Of a stretch of 64,000 bases of DNA, positions 26,166-35,496 are shown piece after piece (position 1 is the first letter of the stretch; each line of letters opens with the position of its first letter). The stretch is from CADEFX01 sp046154585. Its GTDB lineage: Bacteria > Pseudomonadota > Alphaproteobacteria > Rhizobiales > Hyphomicrobiaceae. The notes beneath the pieces are model-generated. The model was not told the DNA's origin. It saw only the letters and a program-made list of their open reading frames with translations, and searched no databases. The stretch is taken from positions 1-64,000 of the forward strand of contig JBJXDX010000111.1 in assembly GCA_046154585.1 (NCBI GenBank), written 5' to 3'. Both the position numbers and the translations under genes were made by a program.

Positions 26166-27344
26166 ATGCGCACGCAGGTCGGGATTGTGGGGGCCGGACC
26201 GGCCGGGTTGCTGCTGTCGCATCTGCTGTACCTCGAAGGCGTAGACTCCGTCGTGTTGGAGACGCAGAGCCGCGCGTATATCGAAGCGCGCATTCGTGCC
26301 GGCGTTCTGGAACATGGCGCCGTGCGCACGCTCACCGAGGCGGGCGTCGGCGAGCGCCTGCAGCGCGAAGGCCTGGCGCATCGCGGCATCAATTTGAACT
26401 TCTCGGGGCAGACGCACCGCATCGACCTGTCGGAGCTGACGGGTGGACGGGCGGTCACCGTCTACGGCCAGCACGAGGTGGTGAAGGATCTGATCGCGGC
26501 GCGCTTGGCGGCCGGAGGCGATCTCCGTTTTTCGACGAGCGACGTGCTGATCGACGGCATCCAGGCTGATGCGCCCTCCCTCACGTTCACGCAGGATGGG
26601 CAGCGGCAAGAGATTTCGTGCGAGTTTGTTGTCGGCTGCGACGGCTTTCATGGAGTTTCGCGCGGGCATATTCCGCCTTCTCGGCAGCAGGTCTATCAGC
26701 GCAGCTATCCGTTCGCGTGGCTGGGTATTCTGGCCGCAGCGCGTCCTGCATCAGAGGAATTGGTTTACGCTCGGCATCCCAATGGATTTGCGCTTCTAAG
26801 CATGCGCTCGGCGGAAATCACGCGCGCATACCTCCAGTGTGCTCCTGATGAAGACCTGATGCAGTGGTCCGACGATCGTATCTGGCAGGAATTGCACAGG
26901 CGTCTGGAGGTCGAACGAGGGTTCAGACTGAACGAGGGCCCAATCCTGCAGCGCGGCGTGACGCCGATGCGCAGCTTCGTGATCGAGCCGATGCAGTACA
27001 GGCGATTATTCCTGGCAGGTGACGCCGCGCACATCGTGCCGCCTACCGGCGCAAAGGGCATGAATTTGGCCATTGCTGACGTGCGTGTGCTGTCGCGTGC
27101 CTTGGCTGCGTACTTTCGATCTGGCGAGGCCGATCTCCTCGACGCCTATTCGGCGACCTGCCTCAGGCGGGTGTGGCAGGTGCAGCGGTTCTCCTGGTGG
27201 ATGACAGCTCTGCTGCACCGGTTCCCAGAGGCCGATACGTTTGGCGAGCGGCTGCGGGATGCTGAGCTGCGCAATGTCGTGACGTCGCGAGCGGCCTCGC
27301 AGACCCTCGCCGAAAACTATGTCGGCCTGCCCTACGACGCGTAA
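26166..27344 (+). CDS. pobA: 4-hydroxybenzoate 3-monooxygenase
   Basis: A 392-residue flavoprotein hydroxylase, the usual PobA length (about 390-394). It converts 4-hydroxybenzoate to protocatechuate with NADPH and O2. Visible features are the FAD motif GIVGAGPAGLLLS at residue 6, the substrate-side segment RIRAGVLEHG, and the second FAD motif LFLAGDAAHIVPPTGAKGMNLA. The ATG at 26166 follows GGGAGG. No pobR-type regulator or protocatechuate genes are in the window, so its pathway partners lie elsewhere. Confidence 0.93.
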   Translation: MRTQVGIVGAGPAGLLLSHLLYLEGVDSVVLETQSRAYIEARIRAGVLEHGAVRTLTEAGVGERLQREGLAHRGINLNFSGQTHRIDLSELTGGRAVTVYGQHEVVKDLIAARLAAGGDLRFSTSDVLIDGIQADAPSLTFTQDGQRQEISCEFVVGCDGFHGVSRGHIPPSRQQVYQRSYPFAWLGILAAARPASEELVYARHPNGFALLSMRSAEITRAYLQCAPDEDLMQWSDDRIWQELHRRLEVERGFRLNEGPILQRGVTPMRSFVIEPMQYRRLFLAGDAAHIVPPTGAKGMNLAIADVRVLSRALAAYFRSGEADLLDAYSATCLRRVWQVQRFSWWMTALLHRFPEADTFGERLRDAELRNVVTSRAASQTLAENYVGLPYDA

Positions 27345-27356
27345 TGCGGGCCTGAG

Positions 27357-28235
27357 TCACGCCATGGCCGCGATGGCATCGGCGATGGCGACGGTCCGCT
27401 TGGCCATTTCGGCGTGCAGCAGCTCCACCATGCGGCCGTCCAGGTTGATGACGCCCTTGCCCTTATTCTCCGGCAACTCGAAGGCGGCCACGATCTTGCG
27501 GGCTGCGGCTACCTCTGCCTCGCTCGGCGAGAAGACCTCGTTGGCGGCGGCAATCTGGTCAGGGTGGATCAGCGTCTTGCCGTCGAATCCGAGCTGGCGG
27601 CCTTGCACGCACTCGCGCCGGTAGCCCTCGACATCGCGGAAATTGTTGAAGACGCTGTCGAGGATGTCGACGCCGTAGGCGCGGGCAGCCGTGATACAAG
27701 CCGAAAGCCAGTATATGGCCGATTGGCGATCAGGCATAACCTCGGCGCGCGTTTCCTTGTGCAGATCGTTGAGGCCCAGCACGAAGCATGCGAGGCGTCC
27801 GCCCGCCTGCCGGGCCGTAGCCGCGATCTGGGGTGCATGCACGATCCCGACCGGTGTTTCGATCATGGCCCACAGCTTTGTCTTCTCAGGCGCTCCGGCG
27901 CGGCGCAATGCGTCGGTCACCTGCTGGATGTCGGCAGGCCCCGAGACCTTGGGCAACAGAACGCCATCGGGGCCGGCTGCGGCCGCCGCTGCGATGTCTT
28001 CGGCACCCCACTGGGTGTCCAGCGTATTGACGCGAATGATGAGCTCGCGCTTGCCATAGCCGCCGTCGCGGACGGCTTTCGTCACCTGCTCACGTGCCGT
28101 TACTTTGGCATCGGGCGCGACCGCATCCTCGAGATCGAGGATGAGCGCGTCGGCGGGAAGCTGTTTGGCCTTGTCGAGCGCTCGGGCATTGGAGCCCGGC
28201 ATGTAAAGCACGCTGCGGCGTGGACGCAGGGTCAT
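27357..28235 (-). CDS. CoA ester lyase (HpcH/HpaI aldolase, CitE-like)
   Basis: A 292-residue TIM-barrel lyase. RSVLYMPGSNARALDKA, LILDLEDAVAP (metal-binding Glu/Asp), RVNTLDTQWGAEDI and AMIETPVGIVHA are signature blocks of the citrate lyase beta/malyl-CoA lyase family. A GGAGACGATCG ribosome-binding site precedes the ATG. Stand-alone members cleave malyl-CoA, methylmalyl-CoA or citramalyl-CoA. It converges on pobA with 12 bp between stops. Exact substrate undetermined. Confidence 0.9.
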   Translation of the reverse strand: MTLRPRRSVLYMPGSNARALDKAKQLPADALILDLEDAVAPDAKVTAREQVTKAVRDGGYGKRELIIRVNTLDTQWGAEDIAAAAAAGPDGVLLPKVSGPADIQQVTDALRRAGAPEKTKLWAMIETPVGIVHAPQIAATARQAGGRLACFVLGLNDLHKETRAEVMPDRQSAIYWLSACITAARAYGVDILDSVFNNFRDVEGYRRECVQGRQLGFDGKTLIHPDQIAAANEVFSPSEAEVAAARKIVAAFELPENKGKGVINLDGRMVELLHAEMAKRTVAIADAIAAMA

Positions 28236-28383
28236 CGATCGTCTCCGTTGGTGTCGCGCATAGCCTAGTCAAGGTGCGCGCACACGCCAACAGCGGCATC
28301 GTCGCGCGCCTATGGGGTACGGCTTGGCACGCTGCGGATGATCCGGCAAACTGGATGCAACAGGATCGTGCGGTAGAGGTCGA

Positions 28384-29556
28384 ATGGCTATCGAGACAGC
28401 AGACGTCGTCATTGTCGGTGGAGCGGTTGTCGGCAGCTCGATTGCCTATTTTCTCAAGCGCGATGGGTTTCAGGGCTCCGTCGTCGTCGTCGAGAAGGAT
28501 CCCAGCTACCAGTTCTGCGCAACGGGACGATCCCTCGCCTCCATTCGCCAGCAGTTCTCGACGCCGGAGAACATTCGCCTGTCGCAGTTCGGCGTTGGCT
28601 TCCTCAAGAGCATCAAGCAGGAGTTCGGGCCCGAGGCGGACGTCAGCTTCCGCGAGCGCGGCTACCTGATCATGGCGACGTCCGTGGGCAGAGGCGCGCT
28701 CGAGCAGAACGTAAAGCTGCAGCAAAGTCTCGGCGCCGACACCGAGTTTCTGGAAACCGATGAGATCAAGAAGCGCTTCCCATGGCTGTCAACCGATGAC
28801 GTTGCGGCTGCGGGATGGGGAAGGTCAGGCGAGGGTTGGCTCGACCCTCATGCGCTCATGGGAACGTTCCGCGGTGGTGCGCGGGAGAAGGGCACGACTT
28901 ACCTAGCCGACGAAGTTGTCGGATTGGAGATGTCGGGGCGCCGCGTGACCGGCGTCAAGCTCAAGAGCGGCGGCAGCATTGCGGCGGGTACAGTGGTCTG
29001 CGCGGCTGGGTGGCACTCCTACAAGATCGCGGCCATGGCGGGCTTCGACTTGCCCGTCCGTCCGCGCAAGCGCCTGGCGTTCGTGGTGGATTGCCGTGAG
29101 CCCCTGCCGGGCATCGGCATGATGATCGATCCGTCAGGCCTGGCTTTCAGGCCCGAGGGCCGCTTCTACATCACGTCAAGCTCGCCGGGGGAAGGTGACC
29201 CCGATCCCGACGAGGAAGATTTCGACTTCGACCACGGCGTTTTCGACCGCGATATCTGGCCCCGCCTTGCGGCGCGCGTTCCGGCGTTCGAGACACTCAA
29301 GGTGCAGAACGCGTGGTGCTGCCACTACGACGTCAGCACCCTCGATCACAACGCCATTCTCGGGCCCTATCCTGAGGTGGACGGTCTGATCTTGGCATGC
29401 GGATTTTCGGGCCATGGATTGCAGCATTCGCCCGGCGTGGGCCGGGGAATCGCCGAGCTGCTGGCGCACGGCAGCTACCAGACGATCGACCTGAAGCGGT
29501 TCGGCTACGACCGGGTGCTGCGCGGCGAGCCGATTCTGGAGAGCAACGTTTACTGA
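28384..29556 (+). CDS. FAD-dependent oxidoreductase (DAO family)
   Basis: A 390-residue D-amino-acid-oxidase-fold enzyme. The dinucleotide motif DVVIVGGAVVGSSIAYFL lies at residues 6-23, the FAD-contacting CATGRSLASIRQQF follows, and the C-terminal GLILACGFSGHGLQHSPGVGRGIAEL closes the FAD site. Such proteins oxidise secondary or tertiary amines (sarcosine, glycine and opine-like compounds). It ends 8 bp before pdxY on the same strand, an apparent two-gene operon. Confidence 0.9.
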   Translation: MAIETADVVIVGGAVVGSSIAYFLKRDGFQGSVVVVEKDPSYQFCATGRSLASIRQQFSTPENIRLSQFGVGFLKSIKQEFGPEADVSFRERGYLIMATSVGRGALEQNVKLQQSLGADTEFLETDEIKKRFPWLSTDDVAAAGWGRSGEGWLDPHALMGTFRGGAREKGTTYLADEVVGLEMSGRRVTGVKLKSGGSIAAGTVVCAAGWHSYKIAAMAGFDLPVRPRKRLAFVVDCREPLPGIGMMIDPSGLAFRPEGRFYITSSSPGEGDPDPDEEDFDFDHGVFDRDIWPRLAARVPAFETLKVQNAWCCHYDVSTLDHNAILGPYPEVDGLILACGFSGHGLQHSPGVGRGIAELLAHGSYQTIDLKRFGYDRVLRGEPILESNVY

Positions 29557-29564
29557 GAGGGCGC

Positions 29565-30389
29565 ATGGCCCGTGTTCTGGCGATCTCGTCGCAGGTGGCG
29601 CGCGGGTATGTGGGCCTGGCGGCCATCGTTCTGGCGCTGCAGAGGTTGGGGCACGACGTCATCGCGTTCCCGACCATTCTGCTGTCGAACCATCCCGGGC
29701 ATCACATTGCAGCCGGCGAGCAGGTGTCACCGGACCTGCTGCAGCGCATGCTCGATGCGCTCGACAAGAATGGCTGGCTTGGCGGAATCGACGCGATCCT
29801 GACGGGATATCTTCCGAGCGCGGCGCATGTGCGGTTCGCGGAAGGTGCCATTCGTGGCGTTCGGCGGCAGGCGGCACATGTCCGCGTGTTGGTCGATCCC
29901 GTTATCGGCGATGAGCCCAAGGGCCTCTACATCAACGCCGCCGCCGCCGCGCACATCCGTGACGATCTGATGGCCCTGGCGGATGTGGCGACGCCGAATG
30001 CCTTCGAGCTGGGCTGGCTGACGTCGTCAAAGGTGGGCAATGTCGACGAGGTGGTGCAGGCGGCAAAGGCTCTGGACTCGCCATGTATCCTGGCAACATC
30101 CGTTCCGGCGGCGGGCGGCATGGTTTCGAACATACTGATCGACAAGGTTGCCAACGAGATCTTCGCAGCCGATGTGCGGCACAGAGGAAAAGTGCCGAAC
30201 GGCACCGGCGATCTGATGTCCGCGCTGTATCTCGGGCACGACCTGCGACGTTCGAGGGAAGCCTTCGCCTTGGCGGTTGCCGGCGTCGACGCAGCCATTG
30301 CTGCAAGCCTGGGGCAGGATGAGCTGGCGCTTGTGGCCTCAACGGAGTCATGGGCTGACCCGGCACCATGGCCGTTGCAAAAGCTCTAA
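29565..30389 (+). CDS. pdxY: Pyridoxal kinase
   Basis: A 274-residue ribokinase-fold kinase that phosphorylates pyridoxal. ISSQVARGYVGLAAIVLALQ, the IAFPTILLSNHPGH substrate loop and the catalytic GTGDLMSALYLGH near residue 210 are typical of PdxY. The ATG at 29565 follows GAGAGG and lies 8 bp after the oxidase stop, so an upstream in-frame extension inside that gene is not used. Coupling to an amine oxidase suggests amine or amino acid metabolism needing PLP. Confidence 0.9.
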   Translation: MARVLAISSQVARGYVGLAAIVLALQRLGHDVIAFPTILLSNHPGHHIAAGEQVSPDLLQRMLDALDKNGWLGGIDAILTGYLPSAAHVRFAEGAIRGVRRQAAHVRVLVDPVIGDEPKGLYINAAAAAHIRDDLMALADVATPNAFELGWLTSSKVGNVDEVVQAAKALDSPCILATSVPAAGGMVSNILIDKVANEIFAADVRHRGKVPNGTGDLMSALYLGHDLRRSREAFALAVAGVDAAIAASLGQDELALVASTESWADPAPWPLQKL

Positions 30390-30392
30390 TGA

Positions 30393-32435
30393 CTAGCCGA
30401 CGAAGCCGAGCGATCCGCGCGCGTCTGGCTTGGCGCGGCTGATGTCCGCGAGCATGTCGACCAGACGCCCCGGCTGGTCCAGCGTGTCCAAAACCTCGGC
30501 CTGCTTGCGGACCTTGACGAAATCGCCGGGCGTCAGGTTCTCGAACACGAGGCCGTCGGCCGGCACCCGCTCCGCCGCAAAGAAGACCTGCCAGGCGTGA
30601 CGCAGGCCGGGCTTGTCGAGAAAGCCGAGCACGATGTGGAACGTGAAGCGGCGCAGCGACGCCGTATCGACGCGCTCCATGTAGTTCGTGGTGAAGACGA
30701 CCGGCAGCGGATGATCCTCCATCCAGGTCAGCATCTCGTTGACCTGTGTAATCTCCCAGGAACGGACGGCATCACGCCGGTCGAGCAGCAGACTGTCGGC
30801 CTCATCGAAGACCATCAGCGCGCCGGCTTCGACGGCTTCCTCGAAGGCCGCAGCGATATTGCGTTCCGACTGTCCGACGTACGATCCCAGGATGTCGGAG
30901 GCGCGCTTCTGGATCATTTCCAAGCCAAGACGCCGCGCCGAGTAGCGGGCAAATGCCGACTTGCCGGTGCCGGGCGGTCCCGATAGGCAAATCGAAAAGG
31001 CTTTGGCACGGCTGCTGACGAGCTTGTCGACCAAGGCGCCGAGATCCTGGCCCGCGGTCGTCAGCAGCGGATCGAATTCGGGAATGGTGCCAGGCTTGCG
31101 CGCGATGACACCCGATACCGCGCGCACGATGCCGATCGCGGCCCGCTCGATGGCCTCGGCGCCACCGCCGGAAAGCTTGGCTGCGCGCAAGGCGTTCTCC
31201 AGGATGGCGGGGGTCGTATCCAGCCGGCGCGCAAGGCCCTCGACTTCACCGTCGGACAGCGTCAGTCCTACGCGGCCTGCGAGGCGTCCAAGAATGCGCT
31301 TGCGCTGAGAGGCCGGGGGACGCCGCAGCTCGATCGCCAGCGTCATGCGCCGCAACAGCGCGGGATCGATCTGCGACAGCTCGTTCGAGGTCCAGATGAT
31401 GGGAACGGAATTGGTCTCGAGCAGCCGATTGAGAAAAACCTTGGAGCCGCCGCGCTGAATGAGCTGGATGGCGACGTCTTCCATTTCGTCGAACAGCAGG
31501 GCCGTGCGTGGCTGGCCAGCCAGAAGCCGCTGCGAAAACACGAGATCGGTCAGACGCTCGGAGCGGTTCGATTCTCCCCGCATGTCCTCGCCGGTCGCGA
31601 ACAGGGCTGCCCCCGCAACCTCCGCCACGACTTTGGCGAGCTCCGTTTTTCCCGACCCGGGCGGCCCGTACAGCAGGACATTGACGCCCGATGCAGCCTG
31701 GCCGATCGCCCCCTTGATCACCCCGGTGATGAGGTCCCGATCAGCGGCCACGTGCTCGTAGTCCGCATATCCGACCGGTGATCGCAGCGGTTCGCCGAGG
31801 AGCGTGTTGCGCATGTCGGCAAAGTCGGCGTAGGCCCGGTCGAGGCAATAGTTGACGCGCCATGGAATAGAAAACCGCGCCTCGGGGCCGGCCAGATACT
31901 GGTTGCTCTCGCGCACCTGCAGCAGGCCTGACGCGGCCAGCTCGCCGAACGGCGACAGCAGCTCGTCGACCGTCCTCGGCGACTCGTCCACCAGCATGGC
32001 GATGGACCGCGTCATCGGGCCTAGCGCATCGCAAGCCGTATTTGCCAGATATGACACCTGCTCGAACCGGTTTGCGCACGCCAGCAGGCCGAGCACTTTC
32101 CAGGCGGCAGCGGGCAAACCGAGCGCCTGCACCAGGTGTTCTGCATTGGTCGCGAGCGGCTCGGGTCGCGGCGTCTCGCGCGCGGCGCGATCGAGCCCCG
32201 CCACGAAGGCCGAACGGCTCGCCGTCCAAGCCTTCTCGAACTCCTGCGGTTTGAACGACATATAGCCGCCCAGCACTTCCACCACCGGCGGCGGAATCGG
32301 CAAATTGAGCACGTCGGCGCGCTCGTTGAGCCAAAGGAGAAGTGAACGCGCCGCACGAATGCTGACATCGCTGCGGCCAAAGATGCGTGCAAGATAGCGC
32401 GCAATCAATCCGCGCTCGATGTCGGTGACGGACAT
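30393..32435 (-). CDS. Tandem AAA+ ATPase
   Basis: A 680-residue protein with two AAA+ modules after an all-helical N-terminal region of about 220 residues. Module 1 has Walker A GPPGSGKT at residues 257-264 and Walker B ALLFDEMED; module 2 has GPPGTGKS at 486-493 and LMVFDEAD. Sensor-type segments WTSNE and FTTNYMERVD follow each. An alternative ATG at 32528 would add 31 residues containing a hydrophobic stretch. CDC48-like two-module forms act in remodelling, but this family lacks a known partner. It is divergent from nhaA. Confidence 0.85.
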   Translation of the reverse strand: MSVTDIERGLIARYLARIFGRSDVSIRAARSLLLWLNERADVLNLPIPPPVVEVLGGYMSFKPQEFEKAWTASRSAFVAGLDRAARETPRPEPLATNAEHLVQALGLPAAAWKVLGLLACANRFEQVSYLANTACDALGPMTRSIAMLVDESPRTVDELLSPFGELAASGLLQVRESNQYLAGPEARFSIPWRVNYCLDRAYADFADMRNTLLGEPLRSPVGYADYEHVAADRDLITGVIKGAIGQAASGVNVLLYGPPGSGKTELAKVVAEVAGAALFATGEDMRGESNRSERLTDLVFSQRLLAGQPRTALLFDEMEDVAIQLIQRGGSKVFLNRLLETNSVPIIWTSNELSQIDPALLRRMTLAIELRRPPASQRKRILGRLAGRVGLTLSDGEVEGLARRLDTTPAILENALRAAKLSGGGAEAIERAAIGIVRAVSGVIARKPGTIPEFDPLLTTAGQDLGALVDKLVSSRAKAFSICLSGPPGTGKSAFARYSARRLGLEMIQKRASDILGSYVGQSERNIAAAFEEAVEAGALMVFDEADSLLLDRRDAVRSWEITQVNEMLTWMEDHPLPVVFTTNYMERVDTASLRRFTFHIVLGFLDKPGLRHAWQVFFAAERVPADGLVFENLTPGDFVKVRKQAEVLDTLDQPGRLVDMLADISRAKPDARGSLGFVG

Positions 32436-32610
32436 ACTGCTGACCTGTTTTCGCGCGGCAAGCTTAAAGACGAAGGGGATGATCGCAAGCAGGATCGGCG
32501 GCACGGACGTCAGTGTCGCGTTATGCATGGATCGGAAACCTGTTCGCGGCTAAAACCCTGCGCGAATACAATGGCACAAGTGGGTTCGAGAGAACTGGAG
32601 GAGTCGAGGA

Positions 32611-33846
32611 ATGATCGAGGACCGCAGAACATTTGCGGACCGTTTGAGGAGCGCTGCGACGCTTTTTCAGCATGATGCGGCAGGCGGCGTCGTGCTGTTG
32701 CTGGCGGCCATCCTCGCACTCCTTTTGGACAATTCCCGTCTGGCCTGGATCTCCGAAGCCCTGCTGCAGACAAGGCTCAGCTTGAGTCTGGGCGACTTCG
32801 GCCTCGACAAGCCCCTGCTGTTGTGGATCAACGACGGCCTGATGGCCATTTTCTTCCTTCTGGTCGGCCTCGAGATCAAACGCGAGCTGCTGGTCGGTGA
32901 ACTGGCGACGCGCGACCGCGCCATACTGCCGGTGCTCGCCGCCATTGGCGGCATGGTCGTGCCGGCCGCCATCTACGCGCTCATCAACATCGGTGACTCG
33001 ACCGCCCTGCGCGGGTGGGCCATTGCGACGGCGACCGATATTGCCTTCGCCGTCGGCGTGCTGGCGATTTTGGGCAATCGCGTGCCGACGTCGCTCAAGG
33101 CCTTCCTTCTGGCCCTGGCCATCATCGATGATCTCGGTGCCATCATCATCATTGCCGTATTCTACACCAGCGACCTCTCCATGCTGTCGCTCGGCCTTGC
33201 GGCCACTGGCATTGGTGTTCTCGTCGCGTTGAACGTGTCCGGTGTGACGCGGGTCGCACCGTATGTACTGGCCGGAATCCTCATTTGGGTTTGTGTCCTG
33301 AAATCCGGCGTGCACGCGACGCTGGCCGGTGTTGTGGTTGCTCTCGCTGTGCCCCTGGATGGCGCCGACGAAACGGGCGCTTCGCCTTTGGAGCGGCTCG
33401 AGCACAATCTCGCTCCCTGGGTCCTCTTCGGCGTGATGCCGCTGTTTGCGTTCGCCAACGCCGGCGTGTCGTTGTCGGGGATGTCGTTCGGCTCGCTCTT
33501 TGAGCCGATCCCTCTCGGCGTGACGCTGGGCCTGTTCGTCGGCAAGGCGGCGGGCATCTTCGGGGCCGTCTGGGCTGCCGTTCGGTGGCAGATCGCGTCG
33601 AAGCCGGAAGGAGCAACCTGGGAGCAGATCCTGGGTGTTGCCATGCTCGGCGGCATCGGCTTCACCATGAGCCTGTTCATCGGCATGCTCGCGTTTCCGG
33701 ACCCCGCCTACGCGGCGCCGCTGCGGCTGGGCGTGCTGGTGGGCTCGCTGCTGTCTGCCGTTGGGGGCTATCTCCTTCTGCGCTTCGGACTGCCGGCAAA
33801 TAGTGAGGGCGCAGAGCCGCGGACGGACGAGCAGACGATCCGCTGA
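32611..33846 (+). CDS. nhaA: Na+/H+ antiporter NhaA
   Basis: A 411-residue antiporter with about twelve membrane segments. The paired aspartates sit in LALAIIDDLGAIIIIA (the Asp163/Asp164 site of the E. coli protein), ATATDIAFAVGVLAILG supplies the unwound helix, and LFVGKAAGIFGAVW holds the conserved lysine. It exchanges Na+ for H+ in pH and salt homeostasis. It has a GGAGGAGTCGAGGA ribosome-binding region and converges on ccmG with 4 bp between stops. Confidence 0.95.
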   Translation: MIEDRRTFADRLRSAATLFQHDAAGGVVLLLAAILALLLDNSRLAWISEALLQTRLSLSLGDFGLDKPLLLWINDGLMAIFFLLVGLEIKRELLVGELATRDRAILPVLAAIGGMVVPAAIYALINIGDSTALRGWAIATATDIAFAVGVLAILGNRVPTSLKAFLLALAIIDDLGAIIIIAVFYTSDLSMLSLGLAATGIGVLVALNVSGVTRVAPYVLAGILIWVCVLKSGVHATLAGVVVALAVPLDGADETGASPLERLEHNLAPWVLFGVMPLFAFANAGVSLSGMSFGSLFEPIPLGVTLGLFVGKAAGIFGAVWAAVRWQIASKPEGATWEQILGVAMLGGIGFTMSLFIGMLAFPDPAYAAPLRLGVLVGSLLSAVGGYLLLRFGLPANSEGAEPRTDEQTIR

Positions 33847-33850
33847 TCGC

Positions 33851-34456
33851 CTACCGCTTCGCTTTGGCGGCCTCGATCGCCGGCACGAGGTGAGAAGCGA
33901 GCGAGGTCGGCGTAAGCGGTCCGACATGCTTGTAGGCGATCACGCCTCGACCATCGATGACGAACGTTTCGGGCATGCCGTAGACACCCCATTCGATGGC
34001 CGCACGGCCATTTCCGTCGACGCCGACGGCCGTAAAGGGATTGCCGTAGCGGCCGAGAAAGCGCCGCGCGTTGGCCGCCTGATCCTTGTAGTTGATGCCG
34101 TAGAGCTTGACGTCGCGACGGGCTGCAAGCTGGACCAGGAGCGGATGCTCTTCCACGCACGGAGCACACCAGGACGCCCAGAAATTCACGACAGAAACGT
34201 GACCGATCGCGAGCGCCTCGCGCGTGAGCGCCGCTGCCGGCTGACCATCATTACCTGCGAGGCCATCGAGCGGAGGCAGCTCGAGAGGCGGCGCGGGTTT
34301 GCCGATCAGGGCGGAGGGCAATTTCGACGGATCGCCTTTCTGCAAGGCAAAGCCGAACATCAGTACGACGGCGGCAAAGATCAAGGCCGGCGCCAGCAGC
34401 AGCGCGCGACGGCGCGAGCCCGATTGAGCGGAGGGTTGTTCGGCCTGTGCCGTCAC
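33851..34456 (-). CDS. ccmG: Thiol:disulfide interchange protein CcmG/DsbE
   Basis: A 201-residue membrane-anchored thioredoxin. One N-terminal helix (RRRALLLAPALIFAAVVLMFG-like) is followed by the thioredoxin domain with active site WCAPC in FWASWCAPCVEEHP and the cis-proline segment GMPETFVIDG. It keeps apocytochrome c cysteines reduced for heme attachment. The ATG overlaps the ccmD stop by 4 nt, closing the ccm transcript. Confidence 0.95.
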   Translation of the reverse strand: MTAQAEQPSAQSGSRRRALLLAPALIFAAVVLMFGFALQKGDPSKLPSALIGKPAPPLELPPLDGLAGNDGQPAAALTREALAIGHVSVVNFWASWCAPCVEEHPLLVQLAARRDVKLYGINYKDQAANARRFLGRYGNPFTAVGVDGNGRAAIEWGVYGMPETFVIDGRGVIAYKHVGPLTPTSLASHLVPAIEAAKAKR

Positions 34457-34668
34457 GGGGTCGCGCCTCTGCTTCTATTCCTCTCGTCAGCGGTACCAGT
34501 CGCGCCCGCCGACCTCCGCGTCACGCCGCGCGCTTCGAGGTCATCGAGGCGCCGCTGCTGGCGCCGGCCATCTGATATCAGCCACAGAAGCAACGCCGTG
34601 ATGACGACCGCAAACGCCGCATAAGCGGCCAACACAAATACAGCATTGGGTCCAAGGTCCACGCGCAT
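34453..34668 (-). CDS. ccmD: Heme exporter protein CcmD
   Basis: A 71-residue single-pass protein: one membrane helix (AVFVLAAYAAFAVVITALLLW) followed by a basic tail rich in Arg (RRQQRRLDDLEARG), the CcmD pattern. It helps release holo-CcmE from the CcmABC complex. It is coupled by overlaps at both ends: 1 nt with ccmC and 4 nt with ccmG. Confidence 0.93.
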   Translation of the reverse strand: MRVDLGPNAVFVLAAYAAFAVVITALLLWLISDGRRQQRRLDDLEARGVTRRSAGATGTADERNRSRGATP

Positions 34669-35420
34669 TACTCCGCGGGAAGGGGTTTCGCACGCGGCCG
34701 GCTGCGCTCGACCTCGGCCAGCATCAGGGTCTTGGCCCGGCGCCGCAAAATCTCATTACGCATAGCCTTGAGGTGCATCGCCAGAAACAAGGTCGTGAGG
34801 GCTGTCGCCATCACCAGCAATGGCCAGCGCAAGGATGGATCGACCGTCGAGCCGAAGCCCGTCGACGGCTGATGCAGTGTCGACCACCAGGTCACGGAGT
34901 ATTTGATGATCGGCAGCATCACGACCCCGAGCACGGCGAGCACAGCGGTCAGGCGGCCGGCCAAGGCTTCGTCTTCGATGGAAGATCTGAGCGCTATCAG
35001 ACCGAGGTAGAGGAAGAAGAGGATCAGGACGGATGTCAGACGCGCATCCCACACCCAATAGGTGCCCCACCCGGGCTTGCCCCACAGCGATCCCGTCACC
35101 AGCGCCAGCAGCGTGAAGGCTGCACCAAGGGGGGCAGCGGCCTTCGCGGAAACATCGGCCAACGGATGCCGGAAGACGAGCAGGCCAAAGCTCGACAGAG
35201 CCACGAACCCATAGGCCATCATCGCCAGCCAGGCCGAAGGAACGTGCACGAACATGATCTTCACAGTGTGGCCGTGCTGATAGTCGGGTGGCGCGGTTGC
35301 GGCCAGATAGAGACCCCACGCCAGCAGCGCGGCAGCGAGCACCCACAGCACCGGCAACAGAATGCCGGAGATCTGCATGAAGCGGGTCGGGTTGGCCAGC
35401 CGTTGGGTCAGGGACTGCAT
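34668..35420 (-). CDS. ccmC: Heme exporter permease CcmC
   Basis: A 250-residue membrane protein with six hydrophobic segments. The periplasmic tryptophan-rich heme motif is WGTYWVWDARLTS, with the flanking histidines in IMFVHVPSAWLAM and WWSTLHQPS. It passes heme to CcmE. It overlaps ccmD by one base; ccmB lies 76 bp upstream, the longest gap in the ccm block. Confidence 0.95.
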   Translation of the reverse strand: MQSLTQRLANPTRFMQISGILLPVLWVLAAALLAWGLYLAATAPPDYQHGHTVKIMFVHVPSAWLAMMAYGFVALSSFGLLVFRHPLADVSAKAAAPLGAAFTLLALVTGSLWGKPGWGTYWVWDARLTSVLILFFLYLGLIALRSSIEDEALAGRLTAVLAVLGVVMLPIIKYSVTWWSTLHQPSTGFGSTVDPSLRWPLLVMATALTTLFLAMHLKAMRNEILRRRAKTLMLAEVERSRPRAKPLPAE

Positions 35421-35496
35421 GGCACTGATCTAGTCCCACCCTCGGCAAAGCGCAATTTGCGCACATTGGCGCAACTGGCAGGCCGGGCGTTCATCT

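Noticed and set aside
32521..33927. A 468-codon minus-strand frame rich in Gln, His and Arg
   Set aside because: Antisense shadow of nhaA; composition is unlike a real protein.
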